From Bacteroidales bacterium M7 (GTDB taxonomy: Bacteria > Bacteroidota > Bacteroidia > Bacteroidales > Muribaculaceae), in NCBI GenBank assembly GCA_001689515.1, contig LUJR01000009.1:136563-200562 (forward strand): a DNA stretch of 64,000 bases, read 5' to 3'. This document shows, piece by piece, positions 8,549-17,832 of this stretch. The notes beneath the pieces were generated by a model. It was not told the origin of the DNA, did not search any database, and saw nothing but the letters and a program-made list of their open reading frames with translations. The number at the start of each line of letters is the position of its first letter. Within the stretch, counting starts at the first letter, position 1. Made by a program: the position numbers and the translations under genes.

Positions 8549-10078
8549 ATGAAATCCAGATATCTGTTGGTCTGCGCGGTGTGTGGCATGCTTATGCCGA
8601 TACATCTGGCGGCAGAGGAAAACATCAATTACGACGCTTCGCTGACGGTGGAGACTTCGTCAGGCTCGTTTGCGCCTTACTATTTTGCAGCTAACCGTTG
8701 GGGCACGTTGACACAGAGTGACAATGTGTTGCTCAATGTCGGTGCTTCACGTGACTATGATCTTTCGAAGCGAGTCACATGGAGTTACGGAGTCCGTGCC
8801 GTAGGCGGACGGACATCTGCCACCGCCTATGATGTATTCCACGCTTCATCCGATCCGCAATGGGACATACGCTATGCGCGTCCGGCTGCGATATGGCTTC
8901 AGGAAGCATGGGCTGGATTCAAGTTCAGAGGCGTATATATCGAGGGCGGTATGCGTCAGTCAGGTTCCCCTTTGCTTGATGACGAGCTTTCATCGGGCGA
9001 TATGGTACATAGCGCCAATGCTCGTCCCGTGCCTCAGATTATGGCTGGTTTCATTGACTTCCAGAACATTCCTTTCACCAATAAATGGGCGCAGGTCAAG
9101 GGTGTCATTTCATATGGCTGGTTTGTGCAGAATAAATGGCTTGAAGATCACTATAACTTCTACAACTATCACATCACCCGTAATCAGCTCTACAGCTATA
9201 AGAACATCTATTTCCGCAGTAATCCCGAAAAACCGTTTTCGGTTACGGTGGGCGCGCAGATAGCCGGAGATTTCGGTGGTACGACATATCACTATTCTAA
9301 CGGCAAACTGTACTCGGTGGAGCAGCACGGATCATCCATATCCGACTACTGGAAGATGCTCATACCTACACCTGACAATGGTGATGATTTCTATGAGGGA
9401 GCATTGCTCGGATCATGGGACTTTCAGGCGCGTTACCATCTGCGTTCGGGTCACGAATTGAAAGCATATTTCCAGTGGCTGTGGGAAGACGGCAGCGGCA
9501 TGTCGAAGCATAACGGCTGGGACGGACTGTGGGGTGTGGAATATAAATCCGACAATCCATGGTGGATCGACGGGGCAGTCATCGAGTATCTTGACCTGAC
9601 CAACCATAGCGGACCGATACACTACGCCCCGCATTTTCAGGGCGCGGATATACCGTATCAGAGCACTGGTGCGGACAACTATTATAACAGCGGTTACTAC
9701 AACGCTTACACCAATCTGGGCATGGGGCTCGGGAATGCTATGGTGATGAGCCCGATATACAACCGTGACGGATATCCGCAGTTTCTGCTTAACCGTGTCA
9801 AAGGTGTGCATGTCGCACTCCGTGGCACGTTGTCAGACAAGGTTACTTATAAGGTGAAATTCGGATGGCGTAAGGCATTGGGCACCTCCTATGAACCGCT
9901 GCAGGCTCCTGTGCACTCGACCATGCTGATGGCAGAGGCATCGTGGCGCATACCTCAGGTCAAGGGATTGCAGCTGACCGGCGCTTTCGGTCTTGACCAC
10001 GGCGAGATGCCCGGAAACAGTGTGGGCGGAATGGTGACCATATCATATGACGGACTTCTTAAACTCAACGGAAAATGA
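8549..10078 (+). CDS. Wzi-family capsule assembly outer-membrane protein
   Basis: This 509-residue protein has a signal peptide (cleaved near HLAAEE) followed by a beta-barrel-like sequence of alternating aromatic strands. FAPYYFAANRWGTL near residue 40 and the overall strand layout match the 'capsule assembly Wzi family' proteins of Bacteroidales, 14-stranded-type barrels that hold or organise surface polysaccharide. I see no polysaccharide synthesis genes beside it. Its last four bases (ATGA) overlap the start of the lipocalin-like gene, and the PCMD gene follows at once, forming a three-gene surface operon. Confidence 0.78.
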   Translation: MKSRYLLVCAVCGMLMPIHLAAEENINYDASLTVETSSGSFAPYYFAANRWGTLTQSDNVLLNVGASRDYDLSKRVTWSYGVRAVGGRTSATAYDVFHASSDPQWDIRYARPAAIWLQEAWAGFKFRGVYIEGGMRQSGSPLLDDELSSGDMVHSANARPVPQIMAGFIDFQNIPFTNKWAQVKGVISYGWFVQNKWLEDHYNFYNYHITRNQLYSYKNIYFRSNPEKPFSVTVGAQIAGDFGGTTYHYSNGKLYSVEQHGSSISDYWKMLIPTPDNGDDFYEGALLGSWDFQARYHLRSGHELKAYFQWLWEDGSGMSKHNGWDGLWGVEYKSDNPWWIDGAVIEYLDLTNHSGPIHYAPHFQGADIPYQSTGADNYYNSGYYNAYTNLGMGLGNAMVMSPIYNRDGYPQFLLNRVKGVHVALRGTLSDKVTYKVKFGWRKALGTSYEPLQAPVHSTMLMAEASWRIPQVKGLQLTGAFGLDHGEMPGNSVGGMVTISYDGLLKLNGK

Positions 10079-10554
10079 TGCTCCACAGATTAATCAGACA
10101 TATCAGCCCCCTTGCCTTAGTGGCTATAATGATGGCGGTGGTGAGCGGTTGCACACACAATAACGGCGACATCGGACCTCTCTTCGGCTCATGGACGCTT
10201 CAGGAAATCGTGATAGACGGTACGCCTGACGCGTCATACGGTCACAACATGACGTGGAATTTCCAAAATCATAATCTCAGCATCATGACTGTCTATCCCC
10301 ATCATGACCGGGCTGAGAATATGGGCACGTGGGAGTGGGTGAACCAAGATCGTGTCATAAGCATTAATTTTACATATGAGAATAGCGAGGGGGTCGTGGG
10401 TGGCTCTCCGTTCTGTCCTCCTCCCGGACTGCATCTCCCGACAGGTCAGATACTTGTGATGGATGTCATGCAGCTCACATCGTCGGATATGACTCTGGTA
10501 TATGAGAGTGCTGACGGTGAGATGATTAAATATAGGTTTACCAAACTGAGATGA
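10075..10554 (+). CDS. Lipocalin-like lipoprotein
   Basis: The 159-residue protein has a hydrophobic leader and a lipobox ending at VVSGC (Cys26). What follows has the layout of small Bacteroidales lipocalin-like proteins: LFGSWTLQEIVIDG (the GxW first strand), a WNFQNHNLSI strand, MGTWEWVNQDRVISINF and a final strand ending YRFTKLR. Such proteins may bind small hydrophobic molecules, but no ligand can be deduced. The start overlaps the Wzi-like stop by 4 bases; the next gene begins 1 base after this stop. Confidence 0.7.
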   Translation: MMLHRLIRHISPLALVAIMMAVVSGCTHNNGDIGPLFGSWTLQEIVIDGTPDASYGHNMTWNFQNHNLSIMTVYPHHDRAENMGTWEWVNQDRVISINFTYENSEGVVGGSPFCPPPGLHLPTGQILVMDVMQLTSSDMTLVYESADGEMIKYRFTKLR

Positions 10555-10555
10555 T

Positions 10556-11530
10556 ATGAGATACGGTATAGCTGTTATATCAATGCTGTCGCTTGTTGCT
10601 GCTTCAAGACTTGGCTCGGAGGCTGCATCGCTGCGCCTTGAGAAGATTAAATACGGAGACATGAACTCGTGGGTCACCCGCACAGTAGGGGAGTCGCGTG
10701 TCATAGGCGGCAACAAACGCACTATCTATGAAATAGGACCCAATACCACCATCGCTGGTGAAAACAAGGCATATACGCCGCTGGGCGGCTCTCCATGGGG
10801 CACGAGCAATGTCTACGCGCATGTCAGCGGTATCAGCAAGGGCAGCAATGCCGTGTATCCCGATGTACGCAGCGGCTCTGACCGTTGCGCCAAGCTGACC
10901 AGCAAGATCGAATCGCTCAAGGTGCTCGGTCTTATCAATCTTGATGTGATGGTGTCAGGCTCCATATTCCTCGGGCATATGATAGAGCCTATCACTTCGA
11001 CCAAAAATCCCTACGCCAAGATGGAGATGGGCATACCATACACCAAGCGTCCCAAGGCATTGGTGTTTGACTACAAGGTGGATATGCCATCGTCGTTGAC
11101 ACGCACCAAAGCCACTGGCTTCGGAGGCAAAAAGACGCTGCCCGGCCGCGATGCTGCCGTGGTGTTCGTATTTCTCCAGCGCAGGTGGGAGGATGCCCAG
11201 GGCAATATCCACGCCAAGCGTGTGGCTACGGGCGGCGAGAGATTCAAGGTAGGCAGCGGATGGAAAAACGCTCACCAGATACCTCTCCACTATGGCGACT
11301 ACTCCACCCAACCGGGCTATCAGAAATGGCTCAAACTCCTACCTAAGGAGCGTTCATATTATGCCCGTAACTCCAAGGGCAAGATGGTGCCTGTCATCGA
11401 GGAGGGCTGGGATGATGCCGATGCCACCCCCACGCATGCCATAGTGATGATGAGTGCGGGCAGCGGTGAAGCATACGTAGGCTCCGAGGGGTTGACCCTC
11501 TATGTCGATAACGTAGCCTTCGGCTTCTGA
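10556..11530 (+). CDS. PCMD-domain secreted protein
   Basis: The 324-residue protein has a short signal peptide ending near SEAAS. It resembles the PCMD (putative carbohydrate metabolism domain, PF13201-type) family of Bacteroidales: a beta-sandwich with GDMNSWVTR, GTSNVYAHVSG, FDYKVDMPS and the C-terminal IVMMSAGSGEAYVGSEGLTLYVDNVAF. The last segment is the most diagnostic: a 'potential carbohydrate-binding' ending with LYVDNV. Proteins of this type are usually surface-located. It lies 1 base after the lipocalin-like gene in the Wzi operon and is followed by the repeat-rich gap 11531-12017. Confidence 0.75.
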   Translation: MRYGIAVISMLSLVAASRLGSEAASLRLEKIKYGDMNSWVTRTVGESRVIGGNKRTIYEIGPNTTIAGENKAYTPLGGSPWGTSNVYAHVSGISKGSNAVYPDVRSGSDRCAKLTSKIESLKVLGLINLDVMVSGSIFLGHMIEPITSTKNPYAKMEMGIPYTKRPKALVFDYKVDMPSSLTRTKATGFGGKKTLPGRDAAVVFVFLQRRWEDAQGNIHAKRVATGGERFKVGSGWKNAHQIPLHYGDYSTQPGYQKWLKLLPKERSYYARNSKGKMVPVIEEGWDDADATPTHAIVMMSAGSGEAYVGSEGLTLYVDNVAFGF

Positions 11531-11600
11531 ATTTTTCGATTTAAAGACGCGTCCTCAATGCTGTTTGCTTAAGCAAAGTCTGTAAATCCAATATAGAAGG

Positions 11601-11886
11601 TACGTCGGAGACGTGCCAGTCGTGCGTAACCCCATGCACGGAGCGTCAGCGAACGTACATGGGGTACAGGCTGCCACTATCAAATCTACCTCGGAGAGGT
11701 TGTGACACGCATGATTATGTATGTAAGTCGCTGATTTTAAATGGGAAATGAGAATGGCGGTGCAGGGACGCGGCTATGCCCCAACCTCTCCGAGGTTGAT
11801 CATAATGGCATGTCATCTGACCCCATGTACGTTCGCTGACGCTCCGTGCATGGGGTTAAGCACAACTGATACGTCCCCGACGTATC
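11601..11886. repeat. P3 nested inverted-repeat element, copy 1
   Basis: A roughly 290-bp element. The left half reads ACGTCGGAGACGTGCC, then an internal imperfect palindrome ACCCCATG...CATGGGGT (11629-11665), then ACCTCGGAGAGGT. The right half is the reverse complement of the same three blocks (ending at CCGACGTATC). Four copies occur in the window (others at 18946, 39380 and 48701). It fills most of the gap 11531-12017, and P2-like pieces (GACGCGTCC) lie on both sides. Confidence 0.85.
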
Positions 11887-11967
11887 TATCCGCATCAGAG
11901 CCTTAAGTAAAACGCATTGGGACGCGTCCCTATGTTCAGTTGTTTCACGGCAATGCGACATGATATA

Positions 11968-12006
11968 GCGAAGGCGGAGCTTTGGGGCTCCGCCTTCGGG
12001 CTTTTT
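11968..12006 (+). terminator. Rho-independent terminator
   Basis: CGAAGGCGGAGC (11969-11980) pairs with GCTCCGCCTTCG (11987-11998) around a six-base loop and is followed by GGCTTTTT on the plus strand. It lies between the convergent PCMD and GNAT genes and can stop plus-strand transcription; the same stem may serve the GNAT transcript. Confidence 0.85.
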
Positions 12007-12017
12007 ATCGAGGGATA

Positions 12018-12494
12018 TCAGCCGGCTTCGCCGGTGAGGATCATCATGTCGGGCATGCAGCGGAAGCCGATGGAGTGGAACATGTAGCGGGCGGCTACTG
12101 ACGACTCCAGATATATCTTGGTGATGTTCTGGCGGTGGGCGTAGGCTATGAGCCATGCCACTATGTCGCGCCCTATGTCGGTGGTGCGTCCGTCATGGCT
12201 GACGTAGATGTTCATCAGGCATGCGCACTTGCCCGAGGGATTTGACGAAGAGGGCATCTCGGAGTGGAGGCACATACCTCCGCAACCGAGCACGCTGCCA
12301 TTGGCAGTGGCTATGCAGGCGATATGCGAGCCGTCGGTGAGTGCAGACTGATAGTAGTGCCAGCTTGCTTCTTCCAGTTCTTCACTGTCGCCATAGTTAA
12401 GCTGACCTGAATTATGAAGGACCTCCATGCGCAGTTGCAGCAATGTGTCAAGGTCCTCATAGGAGGCTTGGCGAATAACAACATCGGTCATCAT
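12018..12494 (-). CDS. GNAT family N-acetyltransferase
   Basis: The 158-residue protein has the GNAT fold: VVIRQASYEDLDTLLQLR at the N-terminus, IACIATANGSVLGCGGM (strand 4 region), then LMNIYVSHDGRTTDIGRDIVAWLIAYA containing the acetyl-CoA pyrophosphate loop (here G-R-T-T-D-I-G-R in place of R/QxxGxG/A), and a C-terminal MFHSIGFR. The substrate is unknown. It is the last gene on the minus strand after the exporter genes, 122 bases beyond the small membrane protein, so it could belong to the peptide locus or be independent. A second Met follows the first; either may start. Confidence 0.85.
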   Translation of the reverse strand: MMTDVVIRQASYEDLDTLLQLRMEVLHNSGQLNYGDSEELEEASWHYYQSALTDGSHIACIATANGSVLGCGGMCLHSEMPSSSNPSGKCACLMNIYVSHDGRTTDIGRDIVAWLIAYAHRQNITKIYLESSVAARYMFHSIGFRCMPDMMILTGEAG

Positions 12495-12616
12495 AGTTAT
12501 AAAGTGTCAGTGTGTGGTGAATAAGACTTTTCTTTATAACAGTCAGATTTTCAGCGTTGTTTGGCGATTGTTGCAATTTTTTAGCTTTGATGTTGATTTT
12601 TAACATTAGCCATGTG

Positions 12617-13069
12617 TCACCGTGGCCGCCTCATCAGATGGTCAGCATGTTCTTTGCCGAACCTTCGCACTAAATTCTCATAATGTTGTATCCGCGCCAA
12701 AGAATCCTGGACTCTTTGGGCTTCCCATCTCGCCTCTTGCTCCTGTCGCATCCTTTCAAGCTCCTCGGGGGTGGGCTTGGGTTTGATTTGTTGCCAGAAG
12801 AGACATTCATACTGCTTCATCCCCTTTGGCACCACATGGTTGATCAGGGGCTCTTTGCCATCCTTTAGATAAGGTGACGGGGTCAGATATAAAGCCAGGA
12901 TGGTGATGGCTGTCACAGCGATGAGCACTGCGCCGCTCCAGCGTGCCACTTTACGCGGTATCTCATATTGGAAGTCCTCAAGGTCATAATCATGGTCTAT
13001 CATCGCGTTGCGAGTGTGGATGCTTTTGACCATCAGCTTATTGTTGTTATTGTCAGGTGTATTCATCAT
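12617..13069 (-). CDS. Small single-span membrane protein coupled to the C39 exporter
   Basis: I do not recognise a family. The 150-residue protein has an Asn-rich charged N-terminus, a positively charged lead (IPRKVARWSG), one hydrophobic span (about residues 44-65) and a C-terminal half that is strongly charged and probably helical (Glu/Arg/Gln-rich, residues 95-150). The start overlaps the exporter stop by 4 bases (ATGA), implying coupled synthesis and probably a joint role. HlyD-type adaptors also begin with a short cytoplasmic segment and one span, but this protein is far too short and lacks a lipoyl-like hairpin domain. An accessory subunit of the exporter is the most economical guess. 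Confidence 0.72.
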   Translation of the reverse strand: MMNTPDNNNNKLMVKSIHTRNAMIDHDYDLEDFQYEIPRKVARWSGAVLIAVTAITILALYLTPSPYLKDGKEPLINHVVPKGMKQYECLFWQQIKPKPTPEELERMRQEQEARWEAQRVQDSLARIQHYENLVRRFGKEHADHLMRRPR

Positions 13070-15285
13070 GCTCCGAGTTCAAGTTGGTTCTTAATCAGGT
13101 TGTAGTAGTGTCCTTTGACGTTGACGAGGGTGTCGTGGGTGCCTTGCTCTACGATGCTGCCCTTGTCGAGCACCACTATCTGGTCGGCATCGCGGACGGT
13201 GGATAGGCGGTGAGCGACGATGACCACTGTGCGACCCTTGTAGAAATCGCGCAGATTCTCCACGATGTCGTGCTCGTTGGCGGCGTCGAGGGAGTTGGTG
13301 GCTTCGTCGAGAAATATGTAGTCGGGATTTTTATAGACGGCGCGGGCTATGAGTATGCGCTGACGCTGGCCGAGGCTGAGCCCTACACCGTCGCCACCGA
13401 TTTTGGTCTCGTAGCGCAGAGGCAGCCCCATGACGAAGTCATGGATGCATGCTACACGGGCAGCGTGCTCGAGACGCTCGAGGTCGATGTCTGTATAGTC
13501 CCGGGTGGCGATGTTGTGTGCTATGGTGTCGGAAAATATGACTCCCTCCTGCATGACGGCTCCGCAGCGTTCGCGCCACATTTCGGGCTGGAGGCTGAGC
13601 AGGTCGCCAGAGCCGATGCCTATCTTGCCCCGTATGTCGGAGAAGTATCCGAGCATCAGTTTGACTAAGGTGGTCTTGCCGCTGCCCGATGCGCCCACTA
13701 TAGCTGTGACCTTGCCCTGCGGTATTTCGAGCGAGATGTCGCTGAGGGTGTCGTTAAGGGCGTGAGGGTCATATTTGAAGCTGAGGTTGTCAAATCTGAT
13801 GGAGCGGTCACCTTCGGGCATTTTGCGTACCCGGCGGTCGGTGCATTCTAATGGTCGGTTGCGGATCTCGTTGATGCGGTCAAGCGAGATCCTTACATCC
13901 TGGAAGGCGATTATGAAGTTCATCAGCTGGTCTACGGGGCTGTTGAGCTGTCCGATGATATACTGGATGGCGAGCATCGCGCCGAGGGTGATATCGCCGC
14001 CAATGACGGCGGTCGCGGCGAGCACGGTGATGACTATGTTTTTAAGCTCGTTGATGAAGATGCCGCCCGCTTCCTGGGTCTGACGGAGCTTGAGTGCACG
14101 GGTCTGCACTCCCACTATCGCCATCTGGGTGTCCTCCCACTCATGGCGGCGGCGGTCGGCGCATCCCTGAAGCTTGATTTCCTGCATCGTGGTGACAAAC
14201 TGGTAGGTCTGGTTCTGGTTACGAGCCTGCAGCTCGAAGAGTTCGTAGTCAAGCACCTTGCGGCGGCGCAGAAACATCGTCACCCACACTGCATAGAGTG
14301 CGCTGCATCCCACAAACACCGCGAATATAATCAGGTTATAAAATGCCAGCACACCGCCGAAGATTAGGAAGCTGAGCATCGAAAATGTAACGCCGAGGGT
14401 CTCGTTGGTAAGGAAGTTCTGGACGCGCACATTGTCAGCCATGCGCTGGAGGATGTCGCCGGTCAGTTTGGTGTCAAAAAATGTCATCGGCAGCAGCACC
14501 AGTCTCCTGAAGTAGTTGCTTACGAGCGTAATGTTGACTCGCATGGATATATGGAGCAACAGCCATCGGCGCACGAAGTCGGTGGCAGTGCGTCCAAGCA
14601 CTATCATCAGCTCCCCGAGCAATATCAGCCATATGAATCCGATGTTTTTGTTGTGTATGCCGGTATCGACTATCGCCTGTGTCATAAACGGCATGATGAG
14701 CTGTAGCACGCAGCCGAGCAGCAGACCTAAGATAAGATGCACGAAATGCACCTTGAAAAACTCCAGACACGGATAGAGGCAACGGAAGGGGTCGTGCCTC
14801 TCCTTAAGCCATCGGTTAGTCTGTTTGAAATTGGTCGATTGGGGTTTCAGCAGCATCGCGATGCCGCGGAGTGTGCCGTTTTCATCGGGCACGGTGTCCC
14901 AGTGGCGCATAAACTCTTCACGGGAGTAGGTGATGCGTCCCTTGGCGGGGTCGCCGATGTGGTACCGCTTGCCGTCACGGCTTACTTTGTAGAGCACCAC
15001 GAAGTGGCTTTGATCCCAATGGAGTATCATCGGTCCCTCGTCGATGTCCTTGAGCTGGTCAAGGGGGATGCGTCCGACATAGTGTCTGAATTGGAGCATT
15101 TCGGCGGCATCGCACAGGGCTTTCATCGACACGCCCTCGGTGGTGGGATGGCAGTATTCTTCGACATCGGCGAGCGAATAGTGTGCGCCGTGGTATCGCG
15201 CTATGGCGGTCAGGCATGCCACGCCGCACTGCATGGCATCATGCTGCATGACCACCGAATATCGTTTTTTGATCGGGAATTTCAT
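13066..15285 (-). CDS. C39 peptidase-containing ABC exporter (PCAT)
   Basis: This 739-residue inner-membrane protein is a peptidase-containing ABC transporter, which removes a leader after a Gly-Gly site and exports the core peptide. The N-terminal C39 domain has catalytic Cys20 in DAMQCGVACL, His94 in DQSHFVVLY and Asp112 in HIGDPAKG. A six-span membrane domain covers about residues 165-440. The nucleotide-binding domain has Walker A GASGSGKTT (about 531-540), signature LSLGQRQR and Walker B IFLDEATNSLD. The start at 15285 (MKFPIKKRYS) is preferred to an upstream in-frame ATG because it matches the family start. The three GG-leader peptides at 20.5-21.2 kb are the evident substrates. Confidence 0.93.
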   Translation of the reverse strand: MKFPIKKRYSVVMQHDAMQCGVACLTAIARYHGAHYSLADVEEYCHPTTEGVSMKALCDAAEMLQFRHYVGRIPLDQLKDIDEGPMILHWDQSHFVVLYKVSRDGKRYHIGDPAKGRITYSREEFMRHWDTVPDENGTLRGIAMLLKPQSTNFKQTNRWLKERHDPFRCLYPCLEFFKVHFVHLILGLLLGCVLQLIMPFMTQAIVDTGIHNKNIGFIWLILLGELMIVLGRTATDFVRRWLLLHISMRVNITLVSNYFRRLVLLPMTFFDTKLTGDILQRMADNVRVQNFLTNETLGVTFSMLSFLIFGGVLAFYNLIIFAVFVGCSALYAVWVTMFLRRRKVLDYELFELQARNQNQTYQFVTTMQEIKLQGCADRRRHEWEDTQMAIVGVQTRALKLRQTQEAGGIFINELKNIVITVLAATAVIGGDITLGAMLAIQYIIGQLNSPVDQLMNFIIAFQDVRISLDRINEIRNRPLECTDRRVRKMPEGDRSIRFDNLSFKYDPHALNDTLSDISLEIPQGKVTAIVGASGSGKTTLVKLMLGYFSDIRGKIGIGSGDLLSLQPEMWRERCGAVMQEGVIFSDTIAHNIATRDYTDIDLERLEHAARVACIHDFVMGLPLRYETKIGGDGVGLSLGQRQRILIARAVYKNPDYIFLDEATNSLDAANEHDIVENLRDFYKGRTVVIVAHRLSTVRDADQIVVLDKGSIVEQGTHDTLVNVKGHYYNLIKNQLELGA

Positions 15286-15373
15286 GTTTTTATGTGGTGA
15301 TAAGACGGTTTTGTCGATTTCGATCAGAGACGCAGCGCGCTTCGTCATCGTATCTGATGACGTGTGCCAGGGA

Positions 15374-15398
15374 TGATGACGCGGCGCACCGCGTCCCT
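15374..15398. repeat. P2 palindrome, single arm
   Basis: GATGACGCGGCGCACCGCGT followed by CCCT is one arm of the P2 family (compare 39320, 39678 and 59030). It lies in the 142-base gap between the exporter and the outer-membrane barrel gene. Confidence 0.7.
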
Positions 15399-15427
15399 GT
15401 TATCGGCTTGGGTATGTGAGATTTATG

Positions 15428-17764
15428 TTATTGGAAGAGCCCTGAGTCGGTGTCGGAGTTGTTGAGCTTGCGGTCTATGTCATCTTTCTTCTTGCCGGAG
15501 GTGAAGCTCCAGCTCACTCCGAGTACCACCATGGAGCGGTTGTTGCGGATGACGGTGTGGTTGACCTCGTGGAAATAGCGGTTGGGTATGGTCTCGTTGT
15601 GGTATTCAGCCTGTGTGCCGAGCCAGTAGCATCCGAGACTCAGACGCAGATTGCGGCGTTGCCAGTAAGCCTGGAGATTGCTCTGCAGATACTCTTTGTT
15701 GATATATGTGCCGTCAAGGCTTTTGTAGGGGATGGTGCCCTGGTAGCTGGCTCCCCAGGCGCCCTTGCGGAACGAGAGGCTGTAGGTGACGGGCAGGCTC
15801 CATAGGCTGCTTTTGATGCCGTCAGTCTCCACATTTTCACGCTGGGCTACTACTGCGCCTGTGAATGTCAGCATGTTGGGGATGATGTCTACGCGGATAT
15901 TCGCGCCCGCACCGTAGGTCGATGTAGATTTCAGGTTGACCTCCGAGGCTACGACGTAGGGCTGACCGCCGATCACGGCTTCAGTGTATGACATCCCGAT
16001 GGGCGACGATGAGTGCATGTACATGGCAATTACGTTGAGGTTCACACGGCTGCGGGTGAGCTGGTACTGGAGCATCGGGGCATAGGTGGTGCCCGAATGG
16101 AGATAGGGGTTGCCGGCATGTATCATGCGCGGAGTCTGGAGCACCGCGTTGTCGCTGAGCTGCGATATGGTGGGGATTTCGGGCGATGACCGGAATATCA
16201 GTCGCAGGGTGTGATAGCGGGCGAAGGTGTGCGACAGTGTCAGGCGTGGAGTGAACAGGAAGCGTGTATATGAAGCATCGTCGTTTCGGGCGTGTGCGAC
16301 ATGTCCGCCGAGACTCACGGAAAACATCAGCTTCTTCCACATGCCGGCATACTCGGCATAGAGGTAGTTGTCGGTGTCGTCGGAGCGGTAGCGTGTCATG
16401 TCATAGTCGGAGAGGATGTTGCGCGTGTCAGACCATGACTGTGACACCGATGAGCGGAAACCTACGCTGAGCGTGTTGAGCCCTGCCTTGTAGGTGTAGT
16501 CCACTTCGCCGATGACGGAGTAGCGGTTGACTTTCTGGGTCATCAGGTCGGTGTAGGTGTCGGGAGAACCTGCGCCGGCATCGAGGGAGTTCTCGTTGTC
16601 CTGGGAGCTGTGGAAATAAGTGCCTACCACGTTGGCTGAGATTTCTGACTTCTTGTTGAGCTGCTTGCTCAGGTATATGTCGAGCGAGGGGCTGAAGGTC
16701 GATGAGTTGTTGTCACGGTAACCCGTAGCATCTGACCATGCCGAGGCATAGTCGATGCCTACCTCGCGGTCGCCACGGCTGAAACGCTTGTTGAAGCTCG
16801 GCGAGGCTGTCACCTGCAGGGTGAGGTCATCGGGCTTGGCGTAGGTGTATTTGATGCGCGGAGTGTGGTAGGTATAGCCGAAGTGGTCACGAGTGGCGTA
16901 GTCATATCGGTAGGTCTTGCCTCCGAGCCAGTAGGTGTACTCGTTGGTGACGCGGCGGTCATCGTAGTCGCGCAGCTCTATGGAGTAGTCGGCGGCTATG
17001 CGGTGGTGTCCGCTCGTGTAGGTCAGGTAGGCGTTGCCGTTGACAAATCCGGTGGCTACCGCTGATGTCACGTCAAACCCGCCGCTGATGCCAGTGTCGA
17101 GCTGCCCGGTTACCACATTGATCACCGTCTGCTCCGATGATGCGTATTTGGCAGGTGGCAGCGTGTACACATCCACCTTGCGTATCTTGCCGGCAGGGAT
17201 GGCGCGGAGGTCGTTGATGGTGGCATTGATGCCGTTGATGAGTATCTTGACAGGTGTGCCGTCGATGTTTTTCAGCGCGGAGGTGATGGGGTCTATGGTC
17301 AGAGTGCCTACCTGCTCCATCAGGTCGGCAGAGTTGCGGGCGGCATCGCGCTGCTCCTTGGTGAAGCGGTACACGGTCTTGTCAGCCATCACCGTGGCGC
17401 GGTCGGCTGTCACTGTGACTTCCGAGAGCTGGGTGGTGGAGGGTTCTAAGGTGTAGTCACGTGTGACGGTGTTGCCGCCCGAGGGCATGCGCAGACGCAG
17501 CGGCTCGCGTATGGTCTCGTAGCCGAGATATGATATGGCTATGGTGTAGCGTCCGGGCTTTACGTTGCTGATGGAGTAAGTGCCGTTGAAGTCGGTCACG
17601 GCTCCGGCTATCGACTTGGTGGAGTCTGCTGGGGCGAAGAGGTCTACGTGGGCAAACGGCAGGACTTCTCCCTCGGCGTTGACTGTGCCTGTCAGGCGTA
17701 TCTGGGCTTGCATGCCGACGATGCCGGCGAGCATCATAATGAGCAGTGTGTGGATTCGTGTCAT
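15428..17764 (-). CDS. TonB-receptor-like outer-membrane beta-barrel protein
   Basis: The 778-residue protein has a signal peptide (MTRIHTLLIMMLAGIVGMQA) and an N-terminal carboxypeptidase-regulatory-like domain (IRLTGTVNAEGEVLPFAHVDL to GYETIREPL). A plug-like domain follows (LMEQVGTLTIDPIT, VKILINGINATINDLRAIPAGKIRKVDVYTLPPAKY), then a long beta-barrel. The layout matches the OMP_b-brl_3 'outer membrane beta-barrel family' of Bacteroidales. No TonB box is evident. In this locus it could carry the exported peptide across the outer membrane or be a receptor for it; that is inference. The ATG at 17764 gives a proper signal peptide; the frame stays open upstream into repeat DNA. Confidence 0.85.
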   Translation of the reverse strand: MTRIHTLLIMMLAGIVGMQAQIRLTGTVNAEGEVLPFAHVDLFAPADSTKSIAGAVTDFNGTYSISNVKPGRYTIAISYLGYETIREPLRLRMPSGGNTVTRDYTLEPSTTQLSEVTVTADRATVMADKTVYRFTKEQRDAARNSADLMEQVGTLTIDPITSALKNIDGTPVKILINGINATINDLRAIPAGKIRKVDVYTLPPAKYASSEQTVINVVTGQLDTGISGGFDVTSAVATGFVNGNAYLTYTSGHHRIAADYSIELRDYDDRRVTNEYTYWLGGKTYRYDYATRDHFGYTYHTPRIKYTYAKPDDLTLQVTASPSFNKRFSRGDREVGIDYASAWSDATGYRDNNSSTFSPSLDIYLSKQLNKKSEISANVVGTYFHSSQDNENSLDAGAGSPDTYTDLMTQKVNRYSVIGEVDYTYKAGLNTLSVGFRSSVSQSWSDTRNILSDYDMTRYRSDDTDNYLYAEYAGMWKKLMFSVSLGGHVAHARNDDASYTRFLFTPRLTLSHTFARYHTLRLIFRSSPEIPTISQLSDNAVLQTPRMIHAGNPYLHSGTTYAPMLQYQLTRSRVNLNVIAMYMHSSSPIGMSYTEAVIGGQPYVVASEVNLKSTSTYGAGANIRVDIIPNMLTFTGAVVAQRENVETDGIKSSLWSLPVTYSLSFRKGAWGASYQGTIPYKSLDGTYINKEYLQSNLQAYWQRRNLRLSLGCYWLGTQAEYHNETIPNRYFHEVNHTVIRNNRSMVVLGVSWSFTSGKKKDDIDRKLNNSDTDSGLFQ

Positions 17765-17832
17765 CGGTGTAATGTGAATATTGCAGGACTGCGCTATTTT
17801 AAAGGGGTCATGTAAGAAAAATCGTAAAATAA

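Noticed and set aside
12018..12494. GNAT gene as a tailoring enzyme of the peptide locus
   Set aside because: It is 122 bases beyond the last clearly linked gene and has no feature pointing to peptide substrates; listed as a separate gene.
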